Source of the DNA: Rhipicephalus microplus
Lineage: Eukaryota; Arthropoda; Arachnida; Ixodida; Ixodidae
Length of the DNA stretch: 64,000 bases
Direction of reading: 5' to 3'
Assembly: GCF_043290135.1 (NCBI RefSeq)
Contig: NC_134710.1
Span: 253,134,092 to 253,198,091, forward strand
How positions within the stretch are numbered: the stretch's first letter is position 1; each line of letters begins with the position of its first letter. A model generated the notes under the pieces. The model ran no database searches. It worked only from the letters and a program-made list of their open reading frames with translations, and had not been told where the DNA came from. Positions 45,905-57,298 of this stretch are shown piece after piece. Made by a program: the position numbers and the translations under genes.

Positions 45905-46309
45905 TTACGACCATGCAAGTAACTTTTGCAGTGACAACTGGACATGTTCAGTAGAGCAGAGACGAACTTGGGGCGAACTGCGCATATCAGTCGTACAGGA
46001 CAGGTCAAGTTGCACCGTGCTAGCTGAACAATCATTGAGGGACGAATGGGCGGACAAAAAGTCTAAACCGAAGATAACATCATTCGTGCAGTTGGTGAGA
46101 ACAGTGAAAAGGACGGGGGTTTGATGACCATCTATAGTAGCGCGTGCTGTGCAGACACCAACGACGGCTGCTGCACTGCTGTCAGCAACATGAACACAGC
46201 GTGAAGCGGCTGGAGTTAAGACTTTCTTTAGGCGGTCACGAATGTGCGAGCTCATAACAGAAATTTGGGCCTCAGTGCCGACTAAAGCTTTGACAGATAA
46301 ACTATCCAC
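45905..46309 (-). pseudogene. Gypsy-1 aspartic protease, active site lost
   Basis: The retropepsin-like region starts VDSLSVKALV. The catalytic triplet DTG is replaced (LVGTEAQIS), so the Asp that makes the enzyme work is gone. The second half (IFGLDFLSAH) still shows the conserved G-x-D/N-x-L block. The protease would mature Gag-Pol; this copy should not. Confidence 0.85.
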
Positions 46310-46395
46310 TATTATATAAATCTAGTTCTGGTTGATCGGGAGGGCCAACAGAGGAATTGTTGGGCAAGTCGTAGCAGCAGCGTCACCTGCACCAG

Positions 46396-47576
46396 CTAGT
46401 TTCCCGAAGGAAACCGTCGGGCGAAGGACGGGAATGGGGAACGCGGTGGCGGAGGAGACCGCGAGAATCTACGTGACCGTGAAGGCGAGCGGCTGTACTG
46501 AGAATTGGTCGTGGCGGTCATGTCGTAATGAGCTGCGTCATCACGGCAGGGTGATTCTTGGCCAGAAGGGCGGGCTGATGCGTTGAAGTTCGGAAGTTTA
46601 GGCTTGTGCGCGAGGGCGAGGTCCACGTGCTTTGGCAATGACGTAAAATGTGTTCCACTTATTCGCACAGGAAGCAAGTTTGCCAGTCGTCAGGCGTCCT
46701 CCATGCTTTTGGATTTCGGTTACATGGAGCAGGATGCCGACAGTACTGGGAGGTGTTCAAGGTAGGCGGATGGACATCGGGTCGGTGCACAGAACAGATT
46801 ATCTGAAGGCCCTCATTTGCAAATTCTTGGCCAAAAACCCTTTGTATAAGAGATATAGTGGGCTGAGGATTATTCAGCGTCAGGACCCTCAAGGCTGCTG
46901 GTGACATCGCTTTGATTTCGCATCGAACGGCCCTCGTAATGTCAGCAGAGGGTAGATTATGCTGAGTCTTAAAACGGAGGTACTCGCCAGTTGACGTTGC
47001 AGCGGTGTTAGGAATACGGATGAAGTGGTCAGTAATGTGACGGCTTTTAGCCTCTTGAAAGCGTTGACACTCCTTAATGACGTCTTGAACTGTCTAACAG
47101 CTTTTAAATACAAGGAAGCTAAAGGCATCATCAGCGATGTTCTTGAGTACGTATGCAACCTTGTCGGCTTCGATCATGGTGGTATCAGCCTTATGGCAAA
47201 GGGTCAAGACACCTTGAATATAGGCCAGGTAAGACTCCGTGGATGTCTGGACGCAGTTACCAAGTTCTTTTTTAGTGGCCTGTTAGCACCCGGCAGATTG
47301 GACGAAAAACTCGCGCAACTTCGTCTTACAGACATCCTAGCTGGTGAGCTCTTCCACGTTGTTGTTGAACCACGCCTTGGCCGTACCTATAAAGTAAAAT
47401 ATAAGGTTTGCCAGCATCATGGTTGAATCCCACCTGTGGTTTTCACTCACGAGCTCATAGAGCTGAAGCCACTCATCGATGTTTTTGTCGTCAGTGCCCG
47501 AAAAGTTGCCAAGATCGCGGGGTGGAGTGGTCACAATGACCACAGGTGAGGTGGGCGTCGTTGATGCACGAGGCAT
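46396..47576 (-). pseudogene. Gypsy-1 gag, broken
   Basis: Likely start Met at 47576 (MPRASTTPTSP). The capsid-like region reads LGNFSGTDDKNIDEWL and ANLIFYFIGTAKAWF, and stops interrupt it near 47335 and 47100. A frame with a Cys-containing C-terminal piece (FLCE) and an Arg/Ser-rich tail (46677-46396) follows. A complete CCHC knuckle is not preserved. Gag would form the particle around the RNA. Confidence 0.8.
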
Positions 47577-47680
47577 GGCTGTTGGCGCAGCATCCTTGTC
47601 AGTAAACAGGTTAGAAGCGGCAACTTGGTGTCCGCTGCGAAGCTCCGTCCTGCTATGATACTCAGGACCCTCCTCCAAAA

Positions 47681-47849
47681 TGTTTCGGGAGGGCACACAG
47701 AGAAACGAGCTGACAGTTGTGATATATATATTTGCATGACGCCAAGCGTAAGCCGAGATGGCAAGCGAGAGTGCGCCCCACATCCCGGAAATCACGTCGT
47801 CTTTCTCGCTGTCTGTCTTGCTTCTTGAGCATGATGTAGTCTTGTAACA
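47681..47849 (-). repeat. Gypsy-1 5' LTR
   Basis: 169 bp, plus-strand ends TGTTTCGGGAGGGCA and TCTTGTAACA; partner of 42447-42609. Differs from it by more than 20 substitutions and small indels. Confidence 0.9.
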
Positions 47850-48387
47850 ATATGGCGCTTCTCTACAAGACACTCTACACGGCTCTTCTTCAAGTGAGGA
47901 GGGTGGCTCATTTTAAAGCATATCTTCTACCCAGATCCTCAGATCAAGAAACACGTTCAGAGGTTACTGTCCAATCACAGATGACACACAGCCGGCAAGA
48001 GTGAAGAGCATGCATGGCGAAGGTGAACGTCCAATATTGAGGTGTGATCGTTGAACTCCTATGTGGCACCAGCGGGGCTCTTCTTAGTCATGTGTGTGCT
48101 GCTGTTCGGGAGGTCGCAAGATAACGAAAGCATACATGAAAGGGTCGGCTGAACTGCTCGCTCAATAAGCGCAGTGATCCTCAGCGGCCGCCGCGGTCTG
48201 TTCCAAAGAACATGCTGCACTGGTTGTCGTCTCCCGAACGGCTTTTGCCGTCGTGGTGAAATGACGCCTCACCCTTTGGCTAGGAGGGACCATACCTGTC
48301 GGGCATAGGCAGCCGGCCGCTCGGCTACTTGTTTGAGGATCAAAACAGCGCCACTTCCTCGTCTCGTGAGCTCAGGCGCCAGTCACA
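47850..48387. mobile_element. Right part of the LTR-like segment split by Gypsy-1
   Basis: Continues the segment from 42446 and ends AGTCACA at 48387, just before the second half of the split SINE. No coding motif. Confidence 0.4.
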
Positions 48388-48530
48388 TCGTATGTTAGAG
48401 GCCCGTGCACTGTGCAGCGCGACTTCAGTGCAAGGTAAAGAACACTAGATTCCAGAAATTTCCCGATCCCTCTTTAACAGTGTCTCTCATAATCATACCA
48501 TGTTTTGGAAATTTAGACGCTATGCAAGTA
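48388..48530 (+). mobile_element. 3' half of the split tRNA-derived SINE
   Basis: TTAGAGGCCCGTGCACTGTG, AAGGTAAAGAACACTAGATT, TGTCTCTCATAATCATACCA and the TTTTGGAAATTTAGACGCTA tail follow the canonical SINE order and complete the head at 42258-42348. Confidence 0.72.
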
Positions 48531-48535
48531 ATATT

Positions 48536-48696
48536 ACTGCTAGGAGGCTTGCTAGCTAGTAGCCAGCAATAACGCGTAACGGCGACAGTCAGAGCCAGGC
48601 ACGGACTATCAGTGCGAGTAGCGTCCTTTTTCTAGAATACCCACATTGAGGCCCTTGAGAGTTAAATTAGTTACTAAGTTCCAATGATTCGCTACA
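48536..48696 (-). repeat. Gypsy-2 3' LTR (approximate)
   Basis: Aligns with 52390-52545; left boundary uncertain, right end near GATTCGCTACA. Confidence 0.65.
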
Positions 48697-48846
48697 ATGA
48701 CTCCGGGCATGAAAAAGAAGCCTCCATCGCCCTAACAGCTTGTCACTGAGCGGATCACGTCGGCATCTAGGTGCTTTACGTGGACAATGCCGCCCCCTTG
48801 AAGATGCTTGTCCAAACATTGTTCGATTGTTCATTGATCAGGCAGT

Positions 48847-51800
48847 TCACCGCAGATATTCGGTTGATGACATGGTAGAAGCATTCGTATTTTTCCAACA
48901 GCTTTGATTAGAGGCCAGCAACAGAAGTTGGGACCGAGATCCATACGGGTGCTTCACGGAAGGACGTGGGCTCAGAAGTGGTGGAGTCATCACGAATACC
49001 TTCTGCCGCTCTCTTGTGATTGTGTCAAAAATATGCGCGCTCAGATGAATCCGGCGTGTACGGGAGTATTGTGTCGATGGTGCGACATATGTGCTTTCAG
49101 TATACAGTGAGAAATATGGTGAAAACCTAGGTGATATTGTCGGGGTGGTGTGGTAAGCGTACGTGACGATGAGAAATATAACATCCACTGCATGTGGTTG
49201 GTGGCGACGTACATTGAAATCATGTCACCGAGGGTGCAGTTGAGGCGTTAAGAAAGAGCGTTCGTCTGCGGGTGCTAAGGAGTATTTTGCTGTGGACAGA
49301 ATGGCACTCCGTGGGAATATTTTCGGCGATTTCTGACAGGAGCACACGGCAACAATCATTGAAAAGCTCCTGGGGTGGACCGTGATGTAATATTCATTGG
49401 AGCAGCAGGAATGAGAGGCATCGCGCGCAGTAGCCGAAGGGAGGGTGGCGATTTCGGTGTATTGCATTAGATGGTCTACGATCGCGATTGCCTAGCCGTT
49501 ATCAGCCGATGTCGGAGAAAGTGGTCCATACAAATAGATACCCACGCTCTCAAACGGATGGTCAGGGCACTGTAACAGTTTAGTGTTGAAAGTTCATGGC
49601 GTTCGCATTCGAGGCAGGAGCGAAAGAACTAGTGCAGGTTGCGGTACATCCCTGACTAGAAGTCACGTTGTCAAATGCGGTGGTAAGTTTTGGATACCCT
49701 AAAGTGCGTGAATTGCACATGAGAGTGAAAGGACTTACATATTCTTGACTGCAGACAGCGACGTTTCACGAGTAGCCACCGCCGGCCGTCAGCTTTTTCA
49801 TTGTCTTGATTGAAAAGGCCATCACGCATGGCAAAATGGTGAGCTTGGGGACGCAAGATGCGAGTGGATGGTATTGCGAATGAATCAGAGATCAGGACTA
49901 TCATCAGTGTGGCCAAAAGGTTCTTGCGCTGTTCGGTAGCAGGGATGTCAACATCGACGACAAAACAGCAACGCAAAATATGGGGAAGGAGCATTGTCAT
50001 CAGGCACAGGAGATTGTGAGAAGGCGAGGGTGTCTGCATGCTTGCGGCGATTGCTGTACCGTACGTGGTTGACACAACCTTGCAGGTGAAGAGCCAAGCG
50101 GCCGAGACGGCCTGAGGAATTCTTGAATGACGACAGCCAGAAGTGCGCAGGATGGTCGGTCACGACATCAAATGGGCGACCATGCACATAAGGTCGAGAT
50201 TTTGTAAGAGCCCAGATGATAACTAGGCACTCTTTTTCCGTTAAAGTGTAATTTCTCTAGGCTCTCGTGAGCGTATGAATGGCGTATGCCACTACATCAT
50301 AAGGGAATTCGGGTTGCACTGCGCCTGCACAGCACTGATGCCGCTGGAGTCCTTGTGCACCTCCGCTGGGGACGTATAGGGTCATAGTGGCGTGGTATGA
50401 GAGAAGACGTCAACAAATAGCGGAGCTTCGCGAATGTGTCGTCACACTTGAATGACCATGACTTTATTGGCTTGTTACATCGAAGGAGCTTCGTGAGTGG
50501 TGATATGATTACGGCAAAGTTTTGTATGAATCGTTGAAAGTAGGAGCAAAGGCTAACAAAAGTGTGCCGTTCTTTGACGGACGAGGGTTCGGGAAATTCA
50601 GCCATGCCCGAAGCTTGGCCGGATTGGGAAGAATCCATTTCACGGACACAACGTAACCTAGAATTGTCAGTAGCTGTTGGAGATGCATAGAGAATTCGGT
50701 GTGAAAACAACGACATCATTCTTATAACACAAGTACGTGTGCAATTTTAAATTGCACAAAACGGCGTTCATCTTGCCCTCAAAGCTTGCGGGCGTATTCA
50801 CAGACCAAACGGCATGACGAACTTGTGTAAGCAGTCGGGTGTGCAAAGGCTGTCTTCGGTCGAGCCTCGTCAGCCATTGGTGCTTTCCAGTACACCAAGC
50901 ATCAATCGAAGGAAGAAAAGAATTCGGCTTCTTGGGGGCTGTCAATCACGTTGTGGATGTGTGCCAAAGGAAAAGGGTCCTTGAGACTTATCCTATTGAG
51001 CCGCCAGTAGTCTATAAAAAACCACACAGAACCATTCTTCTTTGGAACGAGACCAAAAAGGTATGCCCTTGGGCTGCCGAAGGGCCGAATTTTTACGTTG
51101 TGGCGGAGCATACCATCTTATAACTCATTGATTACCAAACGTTTGGCAGGTGACACGTGTATGGACGTTGTCATAACTGTGTCTGGGCCTCAGTGTCAAT
51201 GCGATGCGAAACAGTGGACATGCGACCGCATGAGGATTGTCCAATATTGAAAGAAGAACGAATTTATGCAAGAGGCCTAAGAGCTGGGATCACTGTACCG
51301 ACGTAAGATTGCCAACAATGGAGGAACCAAATGCATCAGTCGATGTTGGATCGGACGAGGAAACAGCACTGATGGTACAGGAACCGGGACAGTACGAGTA
51401 ATCGGGTACGTCCAGGACTTGTGCGTCGTCGAAGGGCTCCACTCTACTGAGACGTTTCCCTCGAACCAACGTAACAATGTACGGAAATGCGTTGGTGACA
51501 AAAACTGCGGTGTTTCTTTGAGTGACTTGCACGGTCACGAAATGTACAAGCAACGCTTTCCTACTGCTACCATGGTGAGATGGCAGAGTACAGTTTTATC
51601 GGAGAGACGGGGGCAGTATACGTACACAGCCATCATTGAGCTTAGAGGGGCTGTCGTATTGCATTTGACAAAGATCTTGCTCAGTACAATGGATCTGTCT
51701 ACTTTCCTCAAATGTCAGAACGACGAGAGTTCAATTCGGATGAGAAAGAGAGTTCGGATGAGAAAGAAAATCCCATGCGAGTTTTACGTCATGGGAGCAT

Positions 51801-52078
51801 GCAGCAATGATGTTGAACTTGACGACACGCACAACGTCCTGAATGACGTCGTGAGCAATGCACAGTGCTGTAGGATCAGTACTCTGTGAATTCGTGGTAC
51901 AGAGGATCATTCCTGAAAGTGCCATTGCCACTTTCCGGAGTAAGCGACAAAATTTGGCATCCATAACAGATACGGCAGCTGCAATGTCAACAAGCGACGA
52001 TGCGCGAACACAGTCTAGAAAGACGTCAGTGACATTTGACGGATTTCTCTGAGGTCTGTCACAGTTTAATCGCGTCAA
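48847..52078 (-). pseudogene. Gypsy-2 protease-RT-RNase H-integrase, broken
   Basis: Minus-strand order is as follows. Protease (52078-51731) reads SLVDIAAAVSVMD, where the DTG triplet is now DIA. RT (51111-50667) reads PRAYLFGLVPKKNG and WRLNRISLKDPFPL, and the catalytic Y-x-D-D is changed to YKND. An RT connection region contains LCSYFQRFIQNFA (50719-50297). RNase H contains FDVVTDHPAHFWLSS (50187-49948). Integrase remnants (49467-49225, 49188-48847) include ATARDASH. All blocks lie in different frames with stops. Both protease and RT active sites are mutated, so this copy is older or less constrained than Gypsy-1. Confidence 0.82.
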
Positions 52079-52104
52079 ATCATTTGCCTCCCGAACTGCG
52101 ACGA

Positions 52105-52350
52105 CTAGTTTTCCGGAAGTTCAGAGGCCGAAGTTGGCCGCATGGGTGACGGGGATTGACGTCGTCGAGAAGTGGACCTACGAGGCGACAGAGCTGGGCA
52201 GATGTTGGTGGTATAAACAGGGTGATTTGCTAAACGTAGCATGTGACCGGTGTAACCACAGGAAAAGCAAATGGGCCGCTTGTCGGGTGTGCGCCATCGG
52301 ATCAGCAGAGTAGGTCCTGAGGCACGGTAGATCACAGGGTACGTGATCAA
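52105..52350 (-). pseudogene. Gypsy-2 gag C-terminus (zinc knuckle remnant)
   Basis: Contains PICFSCGYTGHMLR, a CCHC knuckle (C-x2-C-x4-H) whose last Cys is not present. An Arg/Ser/Pro-rich tail follows. The remaining gag upstream is missing. Confidence 0.7.
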
Positions 52351-52389
52351 ACTCCACAGGCGGTGCAGAGTCCTCTACACCAACTACTT

Positions 52390-52545
52390 AAAGCGTTTAT
52401 TACCTGGCAGTGAGCGATAACGCGTATTGGCGACAGTCACAGCCAGATACGGACTCTCAGCGCGAGCGGTGGCCTTTTTGGAGATGAGCCACTGAAAGGC
52501 CCTGGAGAGTAAAACCCATTACTAATTTCCGAGGCTTCGCTACCA
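52390..52545 (-). repeat. Gypsy-2 5' LTR (approximate)
   Basis: Partner of 48536-48696; boundary near TTCGCTACCA at the right. Confidence 0.65.
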
Positions 52546-53340
52546 TATGTAAATCAAGCGATAACGTGATTTCCGCAACGGCCTGTATTCGGTTCTCGGT
52601 TTTCAGGGGATCAAAATTGAAAGCGAAGAGCTTTTGCTAATAACGTCAGTGGTACCCCATTATCGTTAACTTAAAAAAATCTTCATTGTTTAAACCTGCA
52701 TTTTCACGCCTTCCACAAGAGCGGGAACCAGGCGTAGAGAGTAAACCTATGGAAAGATTCGTCGTTCTCTGCTTTGGTAAGCTCCTCCCCTCTCTTAAAC
52801 GCAAGACTATGGCCGCAAACTAACAAAGAAAGCACAGAAATATTAGGATGGTTGCTGCTGGCGCATGAACCACGTGCTTGTTCTCGGTTCTGGTCGCGGT
52901 GGACTTTCCCGCTCATATTCATGCGAAGTATGCACGGAAACAGAGCCTGACGCTTGAGCTACTAAGCGTAGTTGCAATCTGGCTTCTTCACATTAAGATA
53001 TTTGCTGAGAAAAATCCAACTTGACGTGCTCTCTGAAGTCATCTCAACGCGAAAATTGTTCGCAAAGCTAGTTTCTAGCGAATCTGGATGCTGGGAATAT
53101 CACGATCAAGGCCAGCTTACAAATCACGAAGAACATTTAGGAACGGAGAGTTACCTTACTCGGCTACAAGAGAAATGAATGAAAGTGGTTTATCCAGTTT
53201 TTCGGGTTAGGTAGATCATTTGTAGCTTAAAAACTGAAGGACAACTTCCATAATTATCCGCGGTGATGCGTTGCTACGGCCTTTGCTGAGTGAAAGGCTG
53301 ATCAATCTCTCTCATTCCACCACAACTTTTGTAGGGGACG
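52546..53340. other. No gene seen
   Basis: No supported feature. Confidence 0.4.
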
Positions 53341-53361
53341 CTATAATGAGAAAAACAAGAA

Positions 53362-53447
53362 AAAAAAGAAGAAGAAGAAGAAGAAGAAGAAGAAGAAGAA
53401 GAAGAAGAAGAAGAAGAAGAAGAAGAAGAAGAAGAAGAAGAAGAAGA
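53362..53447 (+). repeat. (GAA)n microsatellite
   Basis: About 27 units of AAG, preceded by an A-rich stretch. Apparent poly-Arg, poly-Ser and poly-Phe frames are artefacts of this tract. Confidence 0.97.
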
Positions 53448-54689
53448 TTTTTTCTCCCCTATCACAGTCCGTGGTGGAATTCAGATTATGCGCAGTAATG
53501 GCGATGACGACATGCCGCGTGGAAAAAGACATCTGTACAATCAGTGTCGTTGAAATGATCTGATTACGAGTTTTATGCTGCAGATTTTAAGCACAGAGTT
53601 GCTTTAGCTAATTACCTTCATGGTGCAAAATATTATCACTATCTTTAACACCGTAAGAACAAAAGTGTCCTGTTTAGGTACCTCAGATTGCGTAAAATTC
53701 TGCCATCCGAATTGAAGGCCGACTGTGAAATAATGTCACCTAATGAGATGAAAAAATATTTAAAAATCATAGCAAAAGGCCAATAGTATGGATTTACATC
53801 AAGTAAGTTGCACGATTTGAGAACTCCAATGGTAATAATGAATTTTACTGGATGTACATTAGAAGAAATAGTTCAGGTTGTTCCGTATCTACACTTATCT
53901 GCTCCTGATCAGGACGGAATTACAGCTACAATGATAAAACTATTACTTAAAATCTCACCAAATGGCCTACTGAACACTCTAAGTTATAAGTTAAGACACG
54001 CTGGGATTCCATACGATCGGAAATTAGAAAAAAATATTTTCGATACAGAAAAACAAAGGTTAAGCTATAAAAATATCACACAACCACTCTTTCTTACTTC
54101 TAATAAGGTAAAGCTTGATGAGAGGGTGATTCATAAAAGAATGACAAGCTGAATAGCAGAAAATGAATTACAAACCCTTTAAAATTGTTTACAGAGAAAA
54201 CTCTTCAATATGGTGTGCTCAAAGCAAATCAGAAGGCCGCATAAAACTTGCTCGCCAAAGAAGGCAATATGCTGCTCTAGTGACTTTAAACATAGCCAAA
54301 GCATAAGACAGTGTTATTAGAGATCCTTTGAAGCCACACTTTCCCAAAGTACATCGTTGCATGGCTCAAGAAATTTTAGAAGAGAAGAGAATTTTATTGT
54401 TTTAAGAATGGCTGCGCTTCGTTAAAGTTGAAACAAACTCGCGGAGTGCCTGAGAGGGCTGTCTTGTCTCCAATATTATTCAAAATCTTAATGAGCTATA
54501 TCCCCGACTATCAGGATGTGCAAATATACGTGTATGTTGATAGAATTGCCTTCTTTACTCTGTGTATAAATTTTCTAAAAGGGTAAGAGATAATATTCAT
54601 GTCAATAAATGTGAGCAAAAAGGCAATGTTGATATGTCCGTTAACACATCACATCTAATTTACAATTTGTTTTAGAGACGAGCCAATTT

Positions 54690-54860
54690 GTTGTTGAGTC
54701 GCCTAAATATTTGGGAATATTTACACTGATAAATAAACTGAACTTCTCGAATAGAGAGTATGGCTTGTAAGGCACAACGTCCTTTAGGCATAATTGACTG
54801 ATTGATCAGCAGACGCTAGGATTTGCGTAGAAACACTCTGGTAATCATTTAATAGGGTAC
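54690..54860 (+). repeat. 170-bp direct duplication, unit 1
   Basis: GAGTCGCCTAAATATTTGGG ... CACTCTGGTAATCATTTAA; repeated at 55507-55680 with about 10% differences. Confidence 0.85.
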
Positions 54861-55506
54861 TGACACAGACCTTCGGGGCCGAGATAGCCTACGGGGTAGA
54901 TTCTCGCCAATATTAGCATATCATCTGCAAGATATCACAAGCGAATATAGCTTGGAAGTTATTTTAAATGCTTTTTGAAGTTTGCGTGAGTGACCGACTC
55001 TATAGTGCTATAGACACCATCAGAGTGTACCCCGAGGTGACCCCCTACTTCCCTCACGTCACCTCGCTACGGTCAACAAAACAAGTTACGATGACGTCAT
55101 ATCCGCCATTTTTCTTTTCCCGCGTTAGTTCCCGCAAGCTATATTTCTCGGAGGCTGGTTGCGAGTGCATGGCCGTGGCGCACGCTTAGAAAGTCATGTG
55201 TTTGGCGACATTCTAGTTCCGTTTCCTATTCGAAAGTAATTATTCACGCGGACCGTGCAGAACTGCGTCACAGTTTTGTGTGATGACGTGGCCAAGAGCT
55301 ATACGCACGCAAGGTGGCGACAGTTGCACCCATTTTTTGGAACTCTCTCAATTCGAAACTGAAACTGATTGATGAGGGGCCGATAGGTAATTATCTGTCA
55401 CGTGCTGCAGCAAACGATGTGTCGTGTCATGACTAACAGGCCCCCAGCAACGCATTTCAGCAGAAAAATGCAAGGCCAAGCTTTTGTGTAGGTACCTCTA
55501 TGATTG
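54861..55506. other. Sequence between the two duplication units, origin unknown
   Basis: About 650 bp of partly GC-rich sequence unrelated to the LINE. It has a CGAGGTGAC/GTCACCTCG inverted repeat (55033-55041 and 55058-55066) and a TGACGTCA at about 55092-55099. It could be an inserted repeat brought in with a duplication. No coding motif. Confidence 0.5.
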
Positions 55507-55680
55507 TTGTTCAGTCGCTTACATATTTGGGAATAATTTACACTGATAAATTAAACTGAACTGCTCGCATACAGAGCATGGCATGTAAGTCACAACGTGC
55601 CTTAGGCATGATTTGCTGACTGATCAGCAGACACTATGGTTTACGTAGGGACACTCTGGTAATGAGTTAAAGAGTGTAAA
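55507..55680 (+). repeat. 170-bp direct duplication, unit 2
   Basis: CAGTCGCTTACATATTTGGG ... CACTCTGGTAATGAGTTAA; partner of 54690-54860. LINE sequence continues to its right. Confidence 0.85.
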
Positions 55681-57298
55681 GGTGTCCTGTACTAAACTGT
55701 GGGTGTGTGTTATTCTCAGGTGACCCTGCTCATAACCTTAAGTCTTTGATTGTCTTGGAAAGTTAAGCTGTGCAACTATGTTTTGAGCTCCCTATGTTTG
55801 TTGCGAACAATGTTCTGTATAAGGAGGCGCGCTTACCAACATTGCCTTGCCGATTTTGTATCCTGAGGGTTCAGACATATCTCAAGTTATATAGCTATTT
55901 TTTAAGACTATCAGAATATATAGTGATCGACGACCCAGGCACTTTTTTTTAATGGCCACGGTTTTATACACTACAAAATATTTTGGCTCAGAAGCAACAA
56001 GACAGACTAAACGCAAAAAATTAGAATTTACCAGCAATAAAGGTACCAAATAAATATCTTAACCATAAAATATGATAGAATTTTCTCCTATAAGCCTAAA
56101 TTTTATTCACACAGGGTATAAAATGCGCTGCTTGGAAGATTATCTTGCACAAGTGTAAAGAAATAATGTAGTAGCCACTGATGCTTCAGTAATAGACGAA
56201 AAGTCAGAACGAGATATTTACTCTCCTTCACTTGACAGGTTGTTTTCAGTAAGACTACGAAACTTCACACCTATTTTTGAAGCTGAACTCTTGGCAATTG
56301 TTCCAACGCAACGTCAAACAACGTTGAACACCTGAACTTTTACACTAATCACATGCTCCCTGTCCGTATGTATGTGACTTACGATTTCATCTAAATGAGA
56401 TGCCTTAAAGACATTCCTTGCGCTAGTTCATCTTAAGCTAGAGCTCTTAAAATTATTATGGGTACCTGGACATTGCAGCTTCGGGTTTAATGAGCTGGCA
56501 AACTTGTTATCTTGAGCGGCATTAAAGTGGCTAATACTTTACATCTTCCTGTAAAGGCCAGTATAACATCGAGAAGATATCAAATAGTTTCATTCAGTGT
56601 TGTTGCCATAGAACCAGTAACACCAAAGACTGAATTTAAACGAATAAAATATCAATGAAAAACTAACTGGTGTCATACTAGACAACTGTAAGTCGTGCTA
56701 GCTAGATTGCAACATCGTGTGTCCCCTTTAAATATATATTCACACAGGGCTTGTCAAGTGATATCTCTCCTATGCAGGTTTCGTTCAGATATGGAATCAA
56801 TAGAACATTATTTTTTGTCATGTCGCTGATACAGATTGTTAAGAAAAACTACTTTTCAACCCATTCGCTAAGTTTGAGCTGCGCTTACCATTTACTATAT
56901 ACTCTACTGTGTTGTCAAGATTCTGGGCTTCAGCCACAGCAAAGACGTTGACTTTGTTTGCAGTCATCTTCATGAAACTACACGAATGCGTTTCCAAATT
57001 GCTATTTCTATATTTATTATTATAGTATTACTCTGCAAATTCAAAACACCAATTTTAAAGGTGCTCAAAATTGCTGTAATTTTCATTTAAAATATACAAT
57101 GTTCTGTGAGGTCAAAATGGGCTAAAGGAATTATTCCACTCTTTCAGTTTTTGCGTTTGCTTGATCCTCCTTTTGTTACAATTACTCATCACTTGAAAGG
57201 CTGAAAATTTCATATCACTAATATTCGGCCAATCACCCTGACTGGGCAAGAGCCATAGTGGAGGCATCATCATCAAAATCTTCCTTTCCCCAAGTTTC

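Larger units (their letters stand above)
42447..47849 (-). mobile_element. Gypsy-type LTR retrotransposon 1, complete but dead
   Basis: The element is 5403 bp with 163-bp and 169-bp LTRs that start TG and end CA. The 4-bp target duplication is ATAT (42443-42446 and 47850-47853). On the minus strand the order is 5' LTR, gag, protease, RT, RNase H, integrase, 3' LTR, the order of Gypsy/Metaviridae; no env-like frame is seen. A G-rich polypurine stretch (minus CACCCGGGGGTCA) abuts the 3' LTR. Just inside the 5' LTR the minus strand reads TTTTGGAGGAGGGTCC, a candidate primer site beginning TGG. The LTRs differ at more than 20 positions, so the insertion is old. Confidence 0.92.
48536..52545 (-). 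mobile_element. Gypsy-type LTR retrotransposon 2, degraded, gag mostly deleted
   Basis: A second, different Gypsy element in the same orientation as Gypsy-1. LTR-like relatives lie at about 48536-48696 and 52390-52545, sharing ATAACGCGTA..GGCGACAGTCA, GCCAG.TACGGACT.TCAG and CCCTTGAGAGT/CCCTGGAGAGT. Only the C-terminal end of gag fits between the 5' LTR and protease, so about 1 kb of gag appears deleted. LTR ends and target duplication are uncertain. Confidence 0.8.
53808..56860 (+). pseudogene. I-group LINE ORF2 (RT, RNase H, zinc finger), broken
   Basis: Open from 53808 with FTGCTLEEIV and SAPDQDGITATMIK (RT N-terminal region). LVTLNIAKA (motif A area) follows near 54280. TRGVPERAVLSPILF lies near 54455, and YVDR near 54535-54546 stands where YADD is expected, so the RT active site is lost. 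ATDASV and FTPIFEAELLAIV (RNase H Asp and Glu) lie near 56180-56300, then LLWVPGHCSFGFNELAN near 56460. The finger CRFRSDMESIEHYFLSC is near 56775-56825. Many stops and shifts. Confidence 0.82.
53790..57281 (+). mobile_element. I-group LINE, degraded, plus strand
   Basis: RT, RNase H and the C-terminal Cys/His finger occur in order, and the 3' end reads GGCCAATCACCCTGACTGGG followed by CATCATCATC at 57266-57275. The same kind of 3' end closes the LINE at 31.2 kb, so both belong to one group. The copy carries an internal 170-bp duplication around extra sequence. Confidence 0.8.

Noticed and set aside
46332..46586. Plus-strand frame inside the Gypsy region
   Set aside because: Antisense to the gag/protease region of Gypsy-1.
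42258..48530. An envelope gene that would make Gypsy-1 a retrovirus-like element
   Set aside because: No frame lies between integrase and the 3' LTR except the inserted SINE.
53271..53532. Open frames encoding poly-Arg, poly-Ser and poly-Phe
   Set aside because: They are three readings of the (GAA)n microsatellite, not genes.
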